From CAYRHN01 sp964424115 (GTDB lineage Bacteria; Chloroflexota; Anaerolineae; Anaerolineales; Anaerolineaceae): a stretch of 64,000 nt of DNA. Positions 50,528-60,280 of this stretch are shown piece by piece. The translations under genes and the position numbers were made by a program. Positions within the stretch are counted from its first letter, which is position 1. Each line of letters begins with the position of its first letter. A model generated the notes under the pieces. It saw only the letters and a list, made by a program, of their open reading frames with translations. It did no database searches and was not told the DNA's origin. Location: assembly GCA_964424115.1 (NCBI GenBank), contig CAYRHN010000001.1, positions 397,537 through 461,536 on the forward strand, in the 5' to 3' direction.

Positions 50528-51808
50528 ATGAAGTCTTCCAAGTATCGATGGGTGGTCTTTTCAATTTTTTTCCTGTTCATGCTTTTACATCAGTCAGATA
50601 AATTACTAATTGGCCCATTAACTACGATGATCCAGAAAGAATTTGGGCTGGATGATACCGGAATGGGGGCAATATCAACCGGGGCGTTGATTGTTGCCGC
50701 ATTATTCTACCCGATATGGGGATATTTATATGATCGGTTTGCGCGTCCTAAACTATTGGCATTGGCATCTTTCATATGGGGAGCCACAACTTGGATTAGC
50801 GCAATTGCTGTTACTCCCACCGCATTTTTATTAACTCGTGCTTCGACTGGAATTGATGATTCGAGTTACCCGGGTTTGTACAGCATGGTCTCCGATTATT
50901 TTGGGCCTCGTATGCGCGGGAGAATCATAGGCTTTCTGGAGCTCACCGGTCCGTTTGGCTATATGATCGGCATGGTGTTAGCACTTATGTTAGGCGGAAG
51001 TTTAGGATGGAGGTCAATTTTTTATATCACCGGATCATTGGGGATATTAGTCGCAATCCTAATTTTCTTTGGTGTCAGAGATATTCCTCGCGGACGAAGC
51101 GAATCAGAATTTGACGATGTCGCAGAAATGCGGACTTATAAATTTGAATGGCGAACGGTGCGGGGCTTGTTCAAGAAACGCGGTTTGCTCATGATGTACA
51201 TCCAAGGATTCTTTGGCGTTTTTCCTTGGAACGTAATCACCTTCTGGATTTTCAAATACCTTGAAACCGAGCGGCATTACACTTCAGATGAGCAGTTATT
51301 TACGATGGTGCCCGCGATCATTTTTCTTGCCGCTGGTTATCCCTTGGGAGGGTACCTGGGGGATCGGCTTTTCAAACGCACACCACGCGGTAGACTAATC
51401 ATAGCAACTATCGGCGTACTGTCAGGGGCGATTATGCTTTGGCTTACATTAAGCATTCCACCAGAAAACCATCTCCTTTTTGCGATTTTATTTTGTCTTA
51501 CCGGGTTGTTCATCCCTTGGGCCGCGCCTAACGTTATTTCAACAGTTTACGATGTAACATTGCCCGAGGTACGAAGCAGTGCTTTATCGGTACAGTACTT
51601 TATTGAATCGAGTGGAGCTGCGCTTTCACCTTTAATCGCCGGCTTCATTTCAGACACATCTGGTTCTTTAGGATTTGCCATTCTGGTAATTTGTGTTTCA
51701 ACGTGGTTATTGTGTGGTTTGTTCTTCATGGGCGCGACAAAATTCATTCCAGAGGAGATCAAAGCAATGCATCATCAACTTGAAGAACGTGCGAGCCTTA
51801 CTAAATAA
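50528..51808 (+). CDS. Major facilitator superfamily transporter
   Basis: 426 residues, twelve predicted membrane helices. The family stretch LIVAALFYPIWGYLYDRFARPKL (motif A: G-Y-L-Y-D-R-F-x-R-x-K) lies after helix two, and ASTGIDDSSYPGLYSMVSD resembles motif B of the organic anion/sugar-phosphate group. Substrate cannot be told. AGGAGA lies 8 bases before the ATG. The prepilin peptidase gene starts 4 bases after its stop. Confidence 0.88.
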   Translation: MKSSKYRWVVFSIFFLFMLLHQSDKLLIGPLTTMIQKEFGLDDTGMGAISTGALIVAALFYPIWGYLYDRFARPKLLALASFIWGATTWISAIAVTPTAFLLTRASTGIDDSSYPGLYSMVSDYFGPRMRGRIIGFLELTGPFGYMIGMVLALMLGGSLGWRSIFYITGSLGILVAILIFFGVRDIPRGRSESEFDDVAEMRTYKFEWRTVRGLFKKRGLLMMYIQGFFGVFPWNVITFWIFKYLETERHYTSDEQLFTMVPAIIFLAAGYPLGGYLGDRLFKRTPRGRLIIATIGVLSGAIMLWLTLSIPPENHLLFAILFCLTGLFIPWAAPNVISTVYDVTLPEVRSSALSVQYFIESSGAALSPLIAGFISDTSGSLGFAILVICVSTWLLCGLFFMGATKFIPEEIKAMHHQLEERASLTK

Positions 51809-51812
51809 TGTC

Positions 51813-52586
51813 ATGATTATTACTCGCAATATTTCTCCCGTCGAAATAATATTGTTTGCCTGCCTAGGATGGTTGATTGGTTTACTGATAAATTATCTGG
51901 CCGATGTATTACCTGTAACACGCAGAATCAGCCAGCCCTCCTGTTTATTTTGTGCTAATCCAATTACAATTCTGGATTACTTCTTGCTTCGCAATTGCAG
52001 ACAATGCTGCGCAAGGCGGTCTTTTAGAACTTGGGTAGTCCAAATAGGTTCTGTGCTTTTTGTGGTTGGGTTAGGGGTAATTGTTTTACGAAGAATAGGG
52101 TTTTGGATCGCTATTCCCTTATATACCTATTTTGCATTAATTGCAGTAATAGATATTGAATACAAAATTATTTTGAACCCTCTAAGCTTAGTAGGTGTGA
52201 TTGGTGGAACTCTGCTTGGTTGGATGCTGAATGGGTTTGAGTCTACAGTCTTAGGGGGATTGGCTGGCTTTTTGATAATGCTAGGTTTATATTTCTTGGG
52301 TAAATTATTTGTAAGGATAGTCAACCGCTCCAATACTTTCCAAACTGATGAAACTGCGTTAGGGTTCGGGGATGTGAATTTAAGTGGGGTGATAGGATTG
52401 ATGCTGGGCTGGATGGACATCATTGGCGGATTATTAATTGCTATCCTTTTGGGAGGGATCATCAGCGGGCTGATTATGCTACTAAACTGGATCGCTAGAA
52501 GATACCGCCCGATGACTGCTATTCCATATGGGCCCTTCCTGATTATAGGAGCAATGATTTACCTGTTTATCCCAGCTTTTTATTAG
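51813..52586 (+). CDS. A24 family prepilin peptidase
   Basis: 257 residues, multi-spanning. An N-terminal cytoplasmic loop has paired cysteines (CLFCANP and CRQCCARRSF), as in type IV prepilin peptidases with the zinc-binding loop. The two catalytic aspartates are seen in AVIDIEYKIILNPL and GFGDVNLSGVIG. The enzyme cuts and usually methylates type IV pilin-like precursors. The frame extends upstream into the MFS gene, but the ATG at 51813 starts just before the first membrane helix. No pilin genes are in the window. Confidence 0.88.
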   Translation: MIITRNISPVEIILFACLGWLIGLLINYLADVLPVTRRISQPSCLFCANPITILDYFLLRNCRQCCARRSFRTWVVQIGSVLFVVGLGVIVLRRIGFWIAIPLYTYFALIAVIDIEYKIILNPLSLVGVIGGTLLGWMLNGFESTVLGGLAGFLIMLGLYFLGKLFVRIVNRSNTFQTDETALGFGDVNLSGVIGLMLGWMDIIGGLLIAILLGGIISGLIMLLNWIARRYRPMTAIPYGPFLIIGAMIYLFIPAFY

Positions 52587-52609
52587 GCCTATCCCTAGAG
52601 GTAGCCATT

Positions 52610-52651
52610 AATAAAACCTGCAGAAATTGCTCTCTTTCTGCAGGTTTTATT
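52610..52651. terminator. Bidirectional rho-independent terminator
   Basis: Perfect 17-base inverted repeat: AATAAAACCTGCAGAAA at 52610-52626 and its complement at 52635-52651 around an 8-base loop, with A-rich and T-rich flanks on both sides. It lies between the convergent prepilin peptidase and pckA genes and can stop transcription of both. Confidence 0.9.
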
Positions 52652-52670
52652 GTCCTACGCTCTTTATCAA

Positions 52671-54275
52671 TTATGATTTACTGGGACCTGATGCAATTAC
52701 GTCGGGGTCAACCCCGTCTTTAAATTGTTCAAAATTCTTAACAAAACGTGAAATTAAGGAGGCAACTTGTTCATTGTAAGCATGCTTATCCTGCCAGGTT
52801 GTTTGAGGATCTAAAACCGAGGCGGGAACGTCCGGACAGGTTTCGGGGATCATCAATCCGAACTTGAGGTCTTTTCGCATAGCTACGTTGTCTAATTTAT
52901 GAGTCAAGACAGCGCGAATCATTGCGCGCGTGTAAGGAAGGCTAATTCGGCTCCCTACTCCATAAGGTCCACCGGTCCATCCTGTGTTCACCAACCAAAC
53001 CTTGGTTTTGTAATTACGCAATCTCTCACCAAGAAGTCTGGCATATACCTGAGGGGGGAGGGGGAGGAATGGTGAACCAAAACATGCCGAATATGTTGCT
53101 TCGGGTTCCATTCCGAGTCCCTTTTCTGTTCCGGCAAGTTTCGAGGTGTATCCAGATAGGAAGTAATACATGGCCTGTTCTGGAGACAAATGTGCTATAG
53201 GCGGCATAACCCCGAAAGCATCTGCCGTCAAGAAGAAAATATTCTCCGGATGCCCAGCATATCCTTCAGGGACATGATTGGGAACAAAATCTATTGGGTA
53301 GGCTCCACGAGTGTTCTCTGTCAGGCTGCCGTCATCAAAATCTACCTGACGAGTTATTGGATCATACACTACATTCTCAAGTACGGTTCCAAATCGGCGA
53401 GTCGCTTCCCAAATTAATGGCTCTAGCTGGGGACGCAATTTAATCGTTTTGGCGTAACAACCGCCCTCAAAATTAAAGACAAATTTATCAGACCAACCAT
53501 GTTCGTCGTCACCGATCAATTTTCGCTCTGGATCTGAAGATAACGTCGTTTTTCCGGTTCCAGAAAGTCCGAAGAACAAAGCTGTATCTCCATCGGCGCC
53601 AACATTCGCGGAGCAATGCATCGACAAAACGCCTCTACGAGGCATCAGGTAATTCATCACACTAAAAACGGATTTCTTAATTTCACCCGCGTAAGAGGTT
53701 CCGCCGATGAGAATTAGTTTTTTCTCAAAATCCAAAATAATGAATGTCGAAGATCTTGTTCCGTCTTCTTTCGGGTTTGCTAGAAAACCAGGGCATGCCA
53801 AGACTGTAAATTGAGGAATATGCTCGGCTAATTGATCGGCAGGAAGCCGAACAAACAGATCTTTTGCAAATAAGCTTTGCCAGGCGTTTTCGGTTATCAC
53901 CCGCAAGGGCAAAGCGTAATCCGGGTGCGCTCCAGCCAACAAATCTTGAACGAAAACGTCCTTTCCCTGAAGATACGCTTTCATTTTTGAACAAATATGG
54001 CTTGCCGAAACAGGCGAAATGGACTGGTTCACTTTACCCCACCATATTCCAGCAGAAGAATCGTTGTAATCCACGATATATTTATCATTGGGTGATCGGC
54101 CTGTATGTTGACCGGTAGCAACAGTCACCGCACCCTGGTTAGTTAATACTCCTTCATTACGTAGAATTACCTGTTCAGCCAGTTCTGAAGCAGATAAATT
54201 CCAATACACCGCGTGCAGGTTCGTCAAACCCTCATTCTCGATACCAACTCGACTAGGAATCCCATATTGTTTCAT
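52671..54275 (-). CDS. pckA: Phosphoenolpyruvate carboxykinase (ATP)
   Basis: 534 residues, ATP-type PEPCK. Conserved sites: ATGQHTGRSPNDKYIV near residue 60, GGTSYAGEIKKSVFSVMNY (substrate/metal site), GLSGTGKTTLSSDP (P-loop) followed by LIGDDEHGWSD (metal-binding kinase-2), and ENTRGAYPIDFVPN. It interconverts oxaloacetate and PEP, linking the TCA intermediates with gluconeogenesis or, in anaerobes, succinate formation. An ATG at 54290 is in frame, but the ATG at 54275 has GGAGA about 9 bases upstream. The upstream lipoprotein gene ends 23 bases before it on the same strand. Confidence 0.96.
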   Translation of the reverse strand: MKQYGIPSRVGIENEGLTNLHAVYWNLSASELAEQVILRNEGVLTNQGAVTVATGQHTGRSPNDKYIVDYNDSSAGIWWGKVNQSISPVSASHICSKMKAYLQGKDVFVQDLLAGAHPDYALPLRVITENAWQSLFAKDLFVRLPADQLAEHIPQFTVLACPGFLANPKEDGTRSSTFIILDFEKKLILIGGTSYAGEIKKSVFSVMNYLMPRRGVLSMHCSANVGADGDTALFFGLSGTGKTTLSSDPERKLIGDDEHGWSDKFVFNFEGGCYAKTIKLRPQLEPLIWEATRRFGTVLENVVYDPITRQVDFDDGSLTENTRGAYPIDFVPNHVPEGYAGHPENIFFLTADAFGVMPPIAHLSPEQAMYYFLSGYTSKLAGTEKGLGMEPEATYSACFGSPFLPLPPQVYARLLGERLRNYKTKVWLVNTGWTGGPYGVGSRISLPYTRAMIRAVLTHKLDNVAMRKDLKFGLMIPETCPDVPASVLDPQTTWQDKHAYNEQVASLISRFVKNFEQFKDGVDPDVIASGPSKS

Positions 54276-54298
54276 TTTGGAAGTCTCCATAAATTAGT

Positions 54299-56734
54299 TT
54301 ATTGAACAATCCCCAAAATTCGGGGGAACCAATACCAAAGTAAATCTCCCGCCGGCTTACCATTAATGGATGCCGACTTGTCTTTTAATGAAACTGCTGG
54401 ATAATAACCGCGAGCAACAAACCCGTTAATCCACGAACGGTTATTAGTCTCAATCAACAGAGCGTTATATATATTCGCTTGCTCATTTAAGTCTACCGGT
54501 TCGGTATAGTCAAACGACCGGCAAGTATCCTCCGGGAGGCTGCAGCCATTGCTGGCATTTTTTATCGATGGATAAAAAACGCCAAGAATGATTGGCCTTT
54601 GAAATTCCTCATACAATGGATAAATTTGCATATCCAAAATCCCGCCCGCCGTAGATCTTAATGTGTCCAGATCAGTATTCGAGGTGCTGCTTAAAGGTTC
54701 TGAAAACAACACATAGATTTGGTCAATATCATTTAAAAATCCGGGGGCATTAGATATTAGATTGGATGGAATCGCCCAAACGATCTGTCCTCCGTAAACG
54801 TTTCGAATGTGTTCAATTATTCTTTCCCATCGTTCAATGGCGTCAACAGGTGCTCCTGAAGGAATATCAGTGTTTGGAATTGTACCTCCGGGTAACGAAG
54901 GAGCAGCCTCGGCTCCGCCAATTATTAAGGCCGGAACGTTGTTTTGGGAAGCAATGATGGCATAGTTAACGATAAATTCTTCGTATTCGTCGTACCATGC
55001 ATTCCACCAACCGGCATCCAGAGCCTGTTTTTTCCACCATAATTCATCTACATTTTGAGATAATAACCTTGGAAATACGGCAACCTTTAAACCCTTGGAT
55101 TGTGCCAGCGAGATCATTCCCTTAACATCATCCAATGATGCATCAACTCCAGGTTTCATTGCCGCGACGGGAGAAGTGGTTATCTTTTCAGAGTAATGCC
55201 ATGATGGATCAATAATGAACCAGTTTGCGCCGATATCAACAAAACGACTGTAGGCAGAAGCTAAATAAGGCACTTGACCCGGATGGAAGTATTCGGTTTG
55301 TTCAATTCCAGCAAAAAAAGTGTCGCCCACCGGATTTACATTTACTGCCACGATGGTGGTAGGCGCGCTGTTAGCCGGCCAATAAGACCATTCATCTACA
55401 ACGTCTTCCACTACTTCAGGGGCTTCAGCGAGATCGATCTCACGAACGTAAGATTCTTCTACGCCGATTTTTTGATCGTACGCAATATCACATTGATCAT
55501 TCCGACAAAACCGATATTGAATTTTATCAAAGAGGTTGAGAGGATTTGTTAATGTAAATATCCAATGATTATTCCCGGCTGAGTACATCGGTATCGGTTC
55601 AAACCATGTATATGTCCGAAATTGTATCGAGACCGAATCGGTGGGTGGGGTGTTCGCGGGGGTGGTTACTTCAAATCTTATAGATTTTTTGTCAGTCGTA
55701 TTCCAAGTACTTACAACATCATTGATTATTGTATCTTGCGAAGGAATAACGAGTTGATGCGTAACAAAGCCACCCGTGCTAGTAAGCTCGGCATTCCAAA
55801 AGCCATCTCCCAGTGAATACTTGTACCTGAAGTCATATCCAACAGGTAACTCTACTGTTATTGAGTAAAGCCCATTTCCCAAGGAGGTGAGGATTGGTGC
55901 CCGGGAGGCAATTACACTAAGACCGGCCCGAACATCTCCGTAAGTATTTCCAAAACTTGGATGATTCGCGATAAGCCTCAAGGTAACATCAGGGGGTGTA
56001 TTAGCAGGAACCTGTACTTTAAATGTAATTTTCACAACAGAGGAATTATTCTGGATAACAATGTTAGCGGGAGTAACTGCATTTTGGGCTATCTCAACCC
56101 CTTGCTGAAATGTTTGGTGATTTCCATCCATGCTAAATATAACTAAATTGTGCACCCCGGGTTCGATATTTATAATTCGGAATAATCCATTCGATCCTGA
56201 AATATATGTTTTCCCGGCAACAGAAATCAGCTGATTCCCGACAGGCTCCCCATTTTGATCGACTACTTTTCCTTCAAGAATGCCGGTCTCGCCGGAATAT
56301 GGGATATCAATCCACGCAGCAACCATATCGCTTACACTTGTGTGGCCAGCAACAGAGAGCACGCGGTACCGCACTTGTTCTTGATCGGCATTGTACTCGA
56401 CAGTCGATAGGCTACCTTGCCTTGAATAGCGATATTTCACTATTGATCCTATGGTAACAGGAACTCGTATTTGAAAAATGCGCGGTGAAACCCGCTCCAT
56501 TTGATATCTTGTAATATTAAACGCTAAGCCGGTCACTTCATCAACCAAGTCAAGATAAATAACATCCGAATCCGGTGTGCCGTCGGGAACCTGGACTTTA
56601 AATACCACCTCGGCTTGAACATTCGGTTCAGCGGCTGCACTGGTAGGAACAGATTGATTATCACATCCAACCAGAAGGAAAATAGACAATAAACAGACGA
56701 TGATAACAAGGGGTAATCGCTGTAATGAATACAT
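54299..56734 (-). CDS. Lipoprotein with three CBM-like repeats and C-terminal barrel-like domain
   Basis: 811 residues. A lipobox LLVGC ends the signal peptide (Cys24), so it is a surface lipoprotein. Three similar beta domains begin VVFKVQVPDGTP (~46), ITFKVQVPANTPP (~235) and IRFEVTTPANTPP (~350), resembling starch-binding CBM20-like modules; between the first two is a carboxypeptidase-regulatory-like fold (GKVVDQNGEPVGNQLISV). From ~440 to the end is an alpha/beta region (FIIDPSWHYSEK, GLKVAVFPRLLS, NVPALIIGGAEA, IVWAIPSN) with the strand spacing of a glycoside hydrolase TIM barrel such as GH113, but catalytic glutamates are not certain. Probably an extracellular polysaccharide-binding or -degrading protein. 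Confidence 0.8.
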   Translation of the reverse strand: MYSLQRLPLVIIVCLLSIFLLVGCDNQSVPTSAAAEPNVQAEVVFKVQVPDGTPDSDVIYLDLVDEVTGLAFNITRYQMERVSPRIFQIRVPVTIGSIVKYRYSRQGSLSTVEYNADQEQVRYRVLSVAGHTSVSDMVAAWIDIPYSGETGILEGKVVDQNGEPVGNQLISVAGKTYISGSNGLFRIINIEPGVHNLVIFSMDGNHQTFQQGVEIAQNAVTPANIVIQNNSSVVKITFKVQVPANTPPDVTLRLIANHPSFGNTYGDVRAGLSVIASRAPILTSLGNGLYSITVELPVGYDFRYKYSLGDGFWNAELTSTGGFVTHQLVIPSQDTIINDVVSTWNTTDKKSIRFEVTTPANTPPTDSVSIQFRTYTWFEPIPMYSAGNNHWIFTLTNPLNLFDKIQYRFCRNDQCDIAYDQKIGVEESYVREIDLAEAPEVVEDVVDEWSYWPANSAPTTIVAVNVNPVGDTFFAGIEQTEYFHPGQVPYLASAYSRFVDIGANWFIIDPSWHYSEKITTSPVAAMKPGVDASLDDVKGMISLAQSKGLKVAVFPRLLSQNVDELWWKKQALDAGWWNAWYDEYEEFIVNYAIIASQNNVPALIIGGAEAAPSLPGGTIPNTDIPSGAPVDAIERWERIIEHIRNVYGGQIVWAIPSNLISNAPGFLNDIDQIYVLFSEPLSSTSNTDLDTLRSTAGGILDMQIYPLYEEFQRPIILGVFYPSIKNASNGCSLPEDTCRSFDYTEPVDLNEQANIYNALLIETNNRSWINGFVARGYYPAVSLKDKSASINGKPAGDLLWYWFPRILGIVQ

Positions 56735-56768
56735 ATTATGCCTTCTTTGAAGAAAGAGAGTATTAAAA

Positions 56769-57197
56769 TTACTTCTTAAAAGATTGTGCTATTTCATTTT
56801 GCCGTGCAGCAAGGCTTCCTAGTACACCATTGACGAACCTGGGAGTGCTATCTGATCCATAAAGTTTCGCTAGCTCAATAGCTTCATTGATCGAGACTTT
56901 GGTCGGAGTATTGCATGCAATGGCAAATTCCCATAGGGCGATGCGTAAAATATTGCGATCGATCACCGCTACCTGATCGAGCGGCCATTCGGGCGCATGT
57001 TGGGCAATGAGTGCATCTAACCGATCAATGATTGGATAAACCCCCATCACAATTTGATGAGCAAATTCAGACAATTTTAGCTCAAGAGCCTCATCCTGCA
57101 GACGAGCATTAAGAACTTCTCCCGCTGGATGTCCGGTAAGGTCTATTTCGTAAAGTACTTGCAAGGCGATGCTTCTCGCCTTGGTTCTAGATTTCAT
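56769..57197 (-). CDS. nusB: Transcription antitermination factor NusB
   Basis: 142 residues, all-helical NusB fold: RTKARSIALQVLYEIDLTG at the start, the RNA-binding arginine-rich helix, VIDRNILRIALWEFA and TPTKVSINEAIELAKLYGSD with the closing FVNGVLGSLA. It binds boxA RNA with NusE during rRNA transcription. It overlaps the Asp23-family gene by 4 bases, a common pairing in this and Gram-positive lineages. Confidence 0.95.
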   Translation of the reverse strand: MKSRTKARSIALQVLYEIDLTGHPAGEVLNARLQDEALELKLSEFAHQIVMGVYPIIDRLDALIAQHAPEWPLDQVAVIDRNILRIALWEFAIACNTPTKVSINEAIELAKLYGSDSTPRFVNGVLGSLAARQNEIAQSFKK

Positions 57198-57553
57198 GCC
57201 GTTTCTTCGCTCTCCGCAGTGTAATCGATGTCTTCAACATGTACATTTACCTTGCCGACTTCCATACCTACTGTCTCAGAAATGGCTCTTGCCACTTGAT
57301 ACTGAATCGCTCTACTGACATCGCGCACATTTGTGTCGCGGCGAATAACGACATGAATATCGGCGTATACGGTATTATTTTCAACGCCAATTTCCACACC
57401 TTCGTGCGATCCTCGCTTAAAAATCAGATTAGCCCCCGTGCCAGGTACCAATCGGCTAACCCCAGGAACATTCAAAACGGTTAACCTAGCAACAGAAACT
57501 AGCACATCTGGTGCAATCGTTGTTTTGCCGGGCGGACGAAGTTTATCGGTCAT
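57194..57553 (-). CDS. Asp23/Gls24 family protein
   Basis: 119 residues spanning one Asp23 domain: TTIAPDVLVSVARLTVLNVPG near the N-terminus, GVEIGVENNTVYADIHVVI and VARAISETVGMEVGKVNVHV. Members are envelope-stress or membrane-associated scaffold proteins, without known catalysis. It is the first gene of the unit with nusB and is divergent from the AOR gene, sharing a 93-base promoter region. Confidence 0.92.
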   Translation of the reverse strand: MTDKLRPPGKTTIAPDVLVSVARLTVLNVPGVSRLVPGTGANLIFKRGSHEGVEIGVENNTVYADIHVVIRRDTNVRDVSRAIQYQVARAISETVGMEVGKVNVHVEDIDYTAESEETA

Positions 57554-57581
57554 CAGAGGCTCCTTTGGATAGGATAAGCTA

Positions 57582-57618
57582 ATTATAACGCAAACTTATA
57601 TTACTTTTGATATATAAT
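57582..57618. promoter_or_regulatory. Divergent -10 boxes for Asp23/nusB and AOR genes
   Basis: Minus-strand TATAAT at 57587-57582, 29 bases before the Asp23 start, and plus-strand TATAAT at 57613-57618, 29 bases before the AOR ATG. No strong -35 hexamers at 17 bases. The two boxes are 25 bases apart, so the promoters probably overlap and may compete. Confidence 0.45.
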
Positions 57619-57646
57619 TACCTGACTTAATCAAACAGGATCCAAC

Positions 57647-59632
57647 ATGGGTAATAAATCCATTCTCTATGAGCTTGTTATTGAGCTTGATAAAAATCAA
57701 TGGGGTGTCAGTTGTCCAATAGACCAGGCGCTTATTGGGCCAGTACAATACGGCTGGGACCGGTACAAGAAGGACCCATCCTCTTTGACTTTTGGGGGCG
57801 GACTTCTTGCCGGTTCTCCATTGCCCGGAACACGCCGAATGATATTTTGCGGTTATTCTCCATCCTGGGAAGGTTTTTATGTTTCTGCTCTCGGCGGAGC
57901 TATGCATGTTTTTCATAGAGTGGGGGTCAATTATGTCTGGCTAAGAGGGCGAGCCAAAGAAGACACGGTCATAGTAATCAATCATAAGAATGGAGAGTAT
58001 TCTGTAAGTTTTGATCCGATCAATCCAGAAGATTACTGGAGTGGGTATAAAGATGCGTCTGGACGCGTATGGGAAGGATTCTACGGTCTCCAAACTTACT
58101 TGTTCGAACGTTATCAGACATTATATAGCGATGATTGGTTCAGAATACTCACAGTCGGTCCAGCTGCTCGCCTTACTTCATTTGGATCAATCGGTTCGAA
58201 TCAAATACGAAAAGGTAAATTGAGCGTTGTTGACGATTGGGCCGGCCGGGGAGGTCTCGGCTCGCGTATGTTACAACAACATAGAATTGCTGGGATTGTG
58301 TTCGGCGGTGATTGGCAAGATCCTGCATTGAAAGAAGCTAAAGAACTCGACCAATATTTCCTCGATCACTTTGGTCAGCGAACCATGGTTGCAGATATTG
58401 CATTAAGCCAAAAATACCGCTACGTTCCCAAGTTCGAAACTGGTGGAACATTCGGTGTTAACATGTATGAAGGCGAAGATAGATTATTTAGTTTTAACTA
58501 CCAATCCATCTATCAACCGGATGATCTTCGCCTCTTACAGCACGATCAATTCATTATCAAACATTACCTCCATCAATTTAATGAAGAAACAATAGTACCG
58601 CGCAATTTTGATCATTGCGGAGAACCATGCGCAGTTGTATGCAAAAAATATCTAGGCGAATTCAAAAAAGATTATGAGCCTTATCAAGCATTAGGGCCTA
58701 ATTGTGGAATATTTGATCAACGTGCAGCAGAACGGTTAAACAAATACGCGGACACTCTGGGGATAGATGCAATACAGGCAGGGGGAATTGTGTCTTGGAT
58801 CATGGAATTGGCTTATGAAAACCTTATTCCCGCCGCAAGAGATTTTGGATTGCCACCTGAACCGCCCAAGTTTAAATTTGTCAGCCAACCCCAAGAATTC
58901 GATATTGAAAAAGACTCAAGCAAAAATGCTGACTATGCAATGGCGGTTTTAAGAATGGTATTATTTTCTCCTCAGGGTGAACCATTCAGGGCAAATATTC
59001 GCCAAGCGGCCAAGCATTTGGACAAAAATTACGGGATCCGGTCCATTGATCTTGCTGTGTATAATGCACACGGTGAAAACGGATGCATGGTTCCCAATCA
59101 ATATTGGGTGCCGGGGATGTTTGCGCCAATGCCAGTAATGGGAAAATATTTCTCTTATTATGGAGTAGACTTCATCCCACCTTATGAATTGGGGCGTAAG
59201 CATGTTGAACGTTTTATTTATGAACTATATTCCGAAAATAGTGGGGCGTGCAGATTTCATCGCAAATGGGTTGAAGATACAATAGATGAGATTATCCTCA
59301 GCCATTTTGATTTGGATTTTGATTTTTGGAGAACCAATTTCCAGCTCGCAAACGAAATTACCCATTTTCAAAAAGAAAAAAATGTATTTTGGGAAAGCGA
59401 AAGAACCGTTGATATTATCTTTGGATATTTAGAGCGGTGGCAAAGAATAGGAATTAACAACCCAATTCTGGATGATTGGATTAGGCGATTTAATGAAGAT
59501 AAATGGAAAGCGGCCAGAGATTATTGGGATGAAATGGTTCGTGGAATAGAGGCTGCGTATCAAGAAAATATACAGGAACCATCCCATATAGAGCACGGGT
59601 TCATCTCAGACGTCAAAAAAGAGGGTAAATAA
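57647..59632 (+). CDS. Aldehyde:ferredoxin oxidoreductase family tungsten enzyme
   Basis: 661 residues. The N-terminal domain has GPVQYGWDRY, SLTFGGGLLAGSPLPG and SALGGAMHVFHRVG in the positions where the AOR family binds the paired tungstopterins. The [4Fe-4S] ligands are C324, C328, C332 (CGEPCAVVC) and probably C535 (SGACRF); the C-x3-C-x3-C spacing differs from the C-x2-C-x3-C of Pyrococcus AOR. These enzymes oxidise aldehydes to acids, or run in reverse, using ferredoxin. No ferredoxin partner is next to it. It has an AGGAT ribosome site and its own divergent promoter; the metal is assumed, not shown. Confidence 0.9.
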   Translation: MGNKSILYELVIELDKNQWGVSCPIDQALIGPVQYGWDRYKKDPSSLTFGGGLLAGSPLPGTRRMIFCGYSPSWEGFYVSALGGAMHVFHRVGVNYVWLRGRAKEDTVIVINHKNGEYSVSFDPINPEDYWSGYKDASGRVWEGFYGLQTYLFERYQTLYSDDWFRILTVGPAARLTSFGSIGSNQIRKGKLSVVDDWAGRGGLGSRMLQQHRIAGIVFGGDWQDPALKEAKELDQYFLDHFGQRTMVADIALSQKYRYVPKFETGGTFGVNMYEGEDRLFSFNYQSIYQPDDLRLLQHDQFIIKHYLHQFNEETIVPRNFDHCGEPCAVVCKKYLGEFKKDYEPYQALGPNCGIFDQRAAERLNKYADTLGIDAIQAGGIVSWIMELAYENLIPAARDFGLPPEPPKFKFVSQPQEFDIEKDSSKNADYAMAVLRMVLFSPQGEPFRANIRQAAKHLDKNYGIRSIDLAVYNAHGENGCMVPNQYWVPGMFAPMPVMGKYFSYYGVDFIPPYELGRKHVERFIYELYSENSGACRFHRKWVEDTIDEIILSHFDLDFDFWRTNFQLANEITHFQKEKNVFWESERTVDIIFGYLERWQRIGINNPILDDWIRRFNEDKWKAARDYWDEMVRGIEAAYQENIQEPSHIEHGFISDVKKEGK

Positions 59633-59635
59633 ATA

Positions 59636-60280
59636 CTAGAACCTTTTCATGCCATGTCCAGCGCAAATCAACTTGGGATTTAATTCAAGTTGAAGCTCGA
59701 AAGCTTTTTGGGCCAAATCTTCATTCCATGTGTTGGCGCCTTTGGATGGACGTATCTTACCGGCCATGAGGTCTATTGAGTCGCCAGCAAATAATATCGA
59801 TTCGGTCCTGGAGAATAGCGAAATATGACCGGGGGTGTGTCCGCGTGTATCTAGGATCTCTAATCCGCCCAAAAACGGCAATATCTCTCCTGGCGTTAAA
59901 AATTGATCGATATTGGTTGGCGTGGCGCGGAAAAATTTTCCCGAAAACCAATACAGTAATTTTTCCATACCACGGGGAGTAAGTGGCCTGGATGAGATCC
60001 CTTTTGATATAGCATCAGCCTCCAAGGCGCTGGCGCATAACTGCGCGCCACTAGCGGTCTTCACTCGATTTGCTCCCCCAAAGTGATCAACATCGGCGTG
60101 CGTGATCACGATTTGTTTCAGATTACCTGGTTGGAATCCTATAGCTTTGATTCCTCTCAAAATTATTTCTCCCGAACTTATGATTCCCGAATCTATAAGA
60201 AGTAATTTAGAACCTTCAACAATAAGATATTGATAAAGAATTGTCTGACAAAACATATATACTCTTGGATGTATCTGCAT
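59636..60280 (-). CDS. MBL-fold metallohydrolase
   Basis: 214 residues with the metallo-beta-lactamase fold: TLIDSG-type strand (LLLIDSGIIS), the zinc motif THADVDHFGG, DTRGHTPGHISLFS and LFAGDSIDLM, and a terminal CAGHG. A glyoxalase II-like or generic hydrolase; substrate unknown. It is convergent with the AOR gene, 3 bases apart. Its start, with GGAGGTTAAC ahead, faces the gene-free region. Confidence 0.9.
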   Translation of the reverse strand: MQIHPRVYMFCQTILYQYLIVEGSKLLLIDSGIISSGEIILRGIKAIGFQPGNLKQIVITHADVDHFGGANRVKTASGAQLCASALEADAISKGISSRPLTPRGMEKLLYWFSGKFFRATPTNIDQFLTPGEILPFLGGLEILDTRGHTPGHISLFSRTESILFAGDSIDLMAGKIRPSKGANTWNEDLAQKAFELQLELNPKLICAGHGMKRF

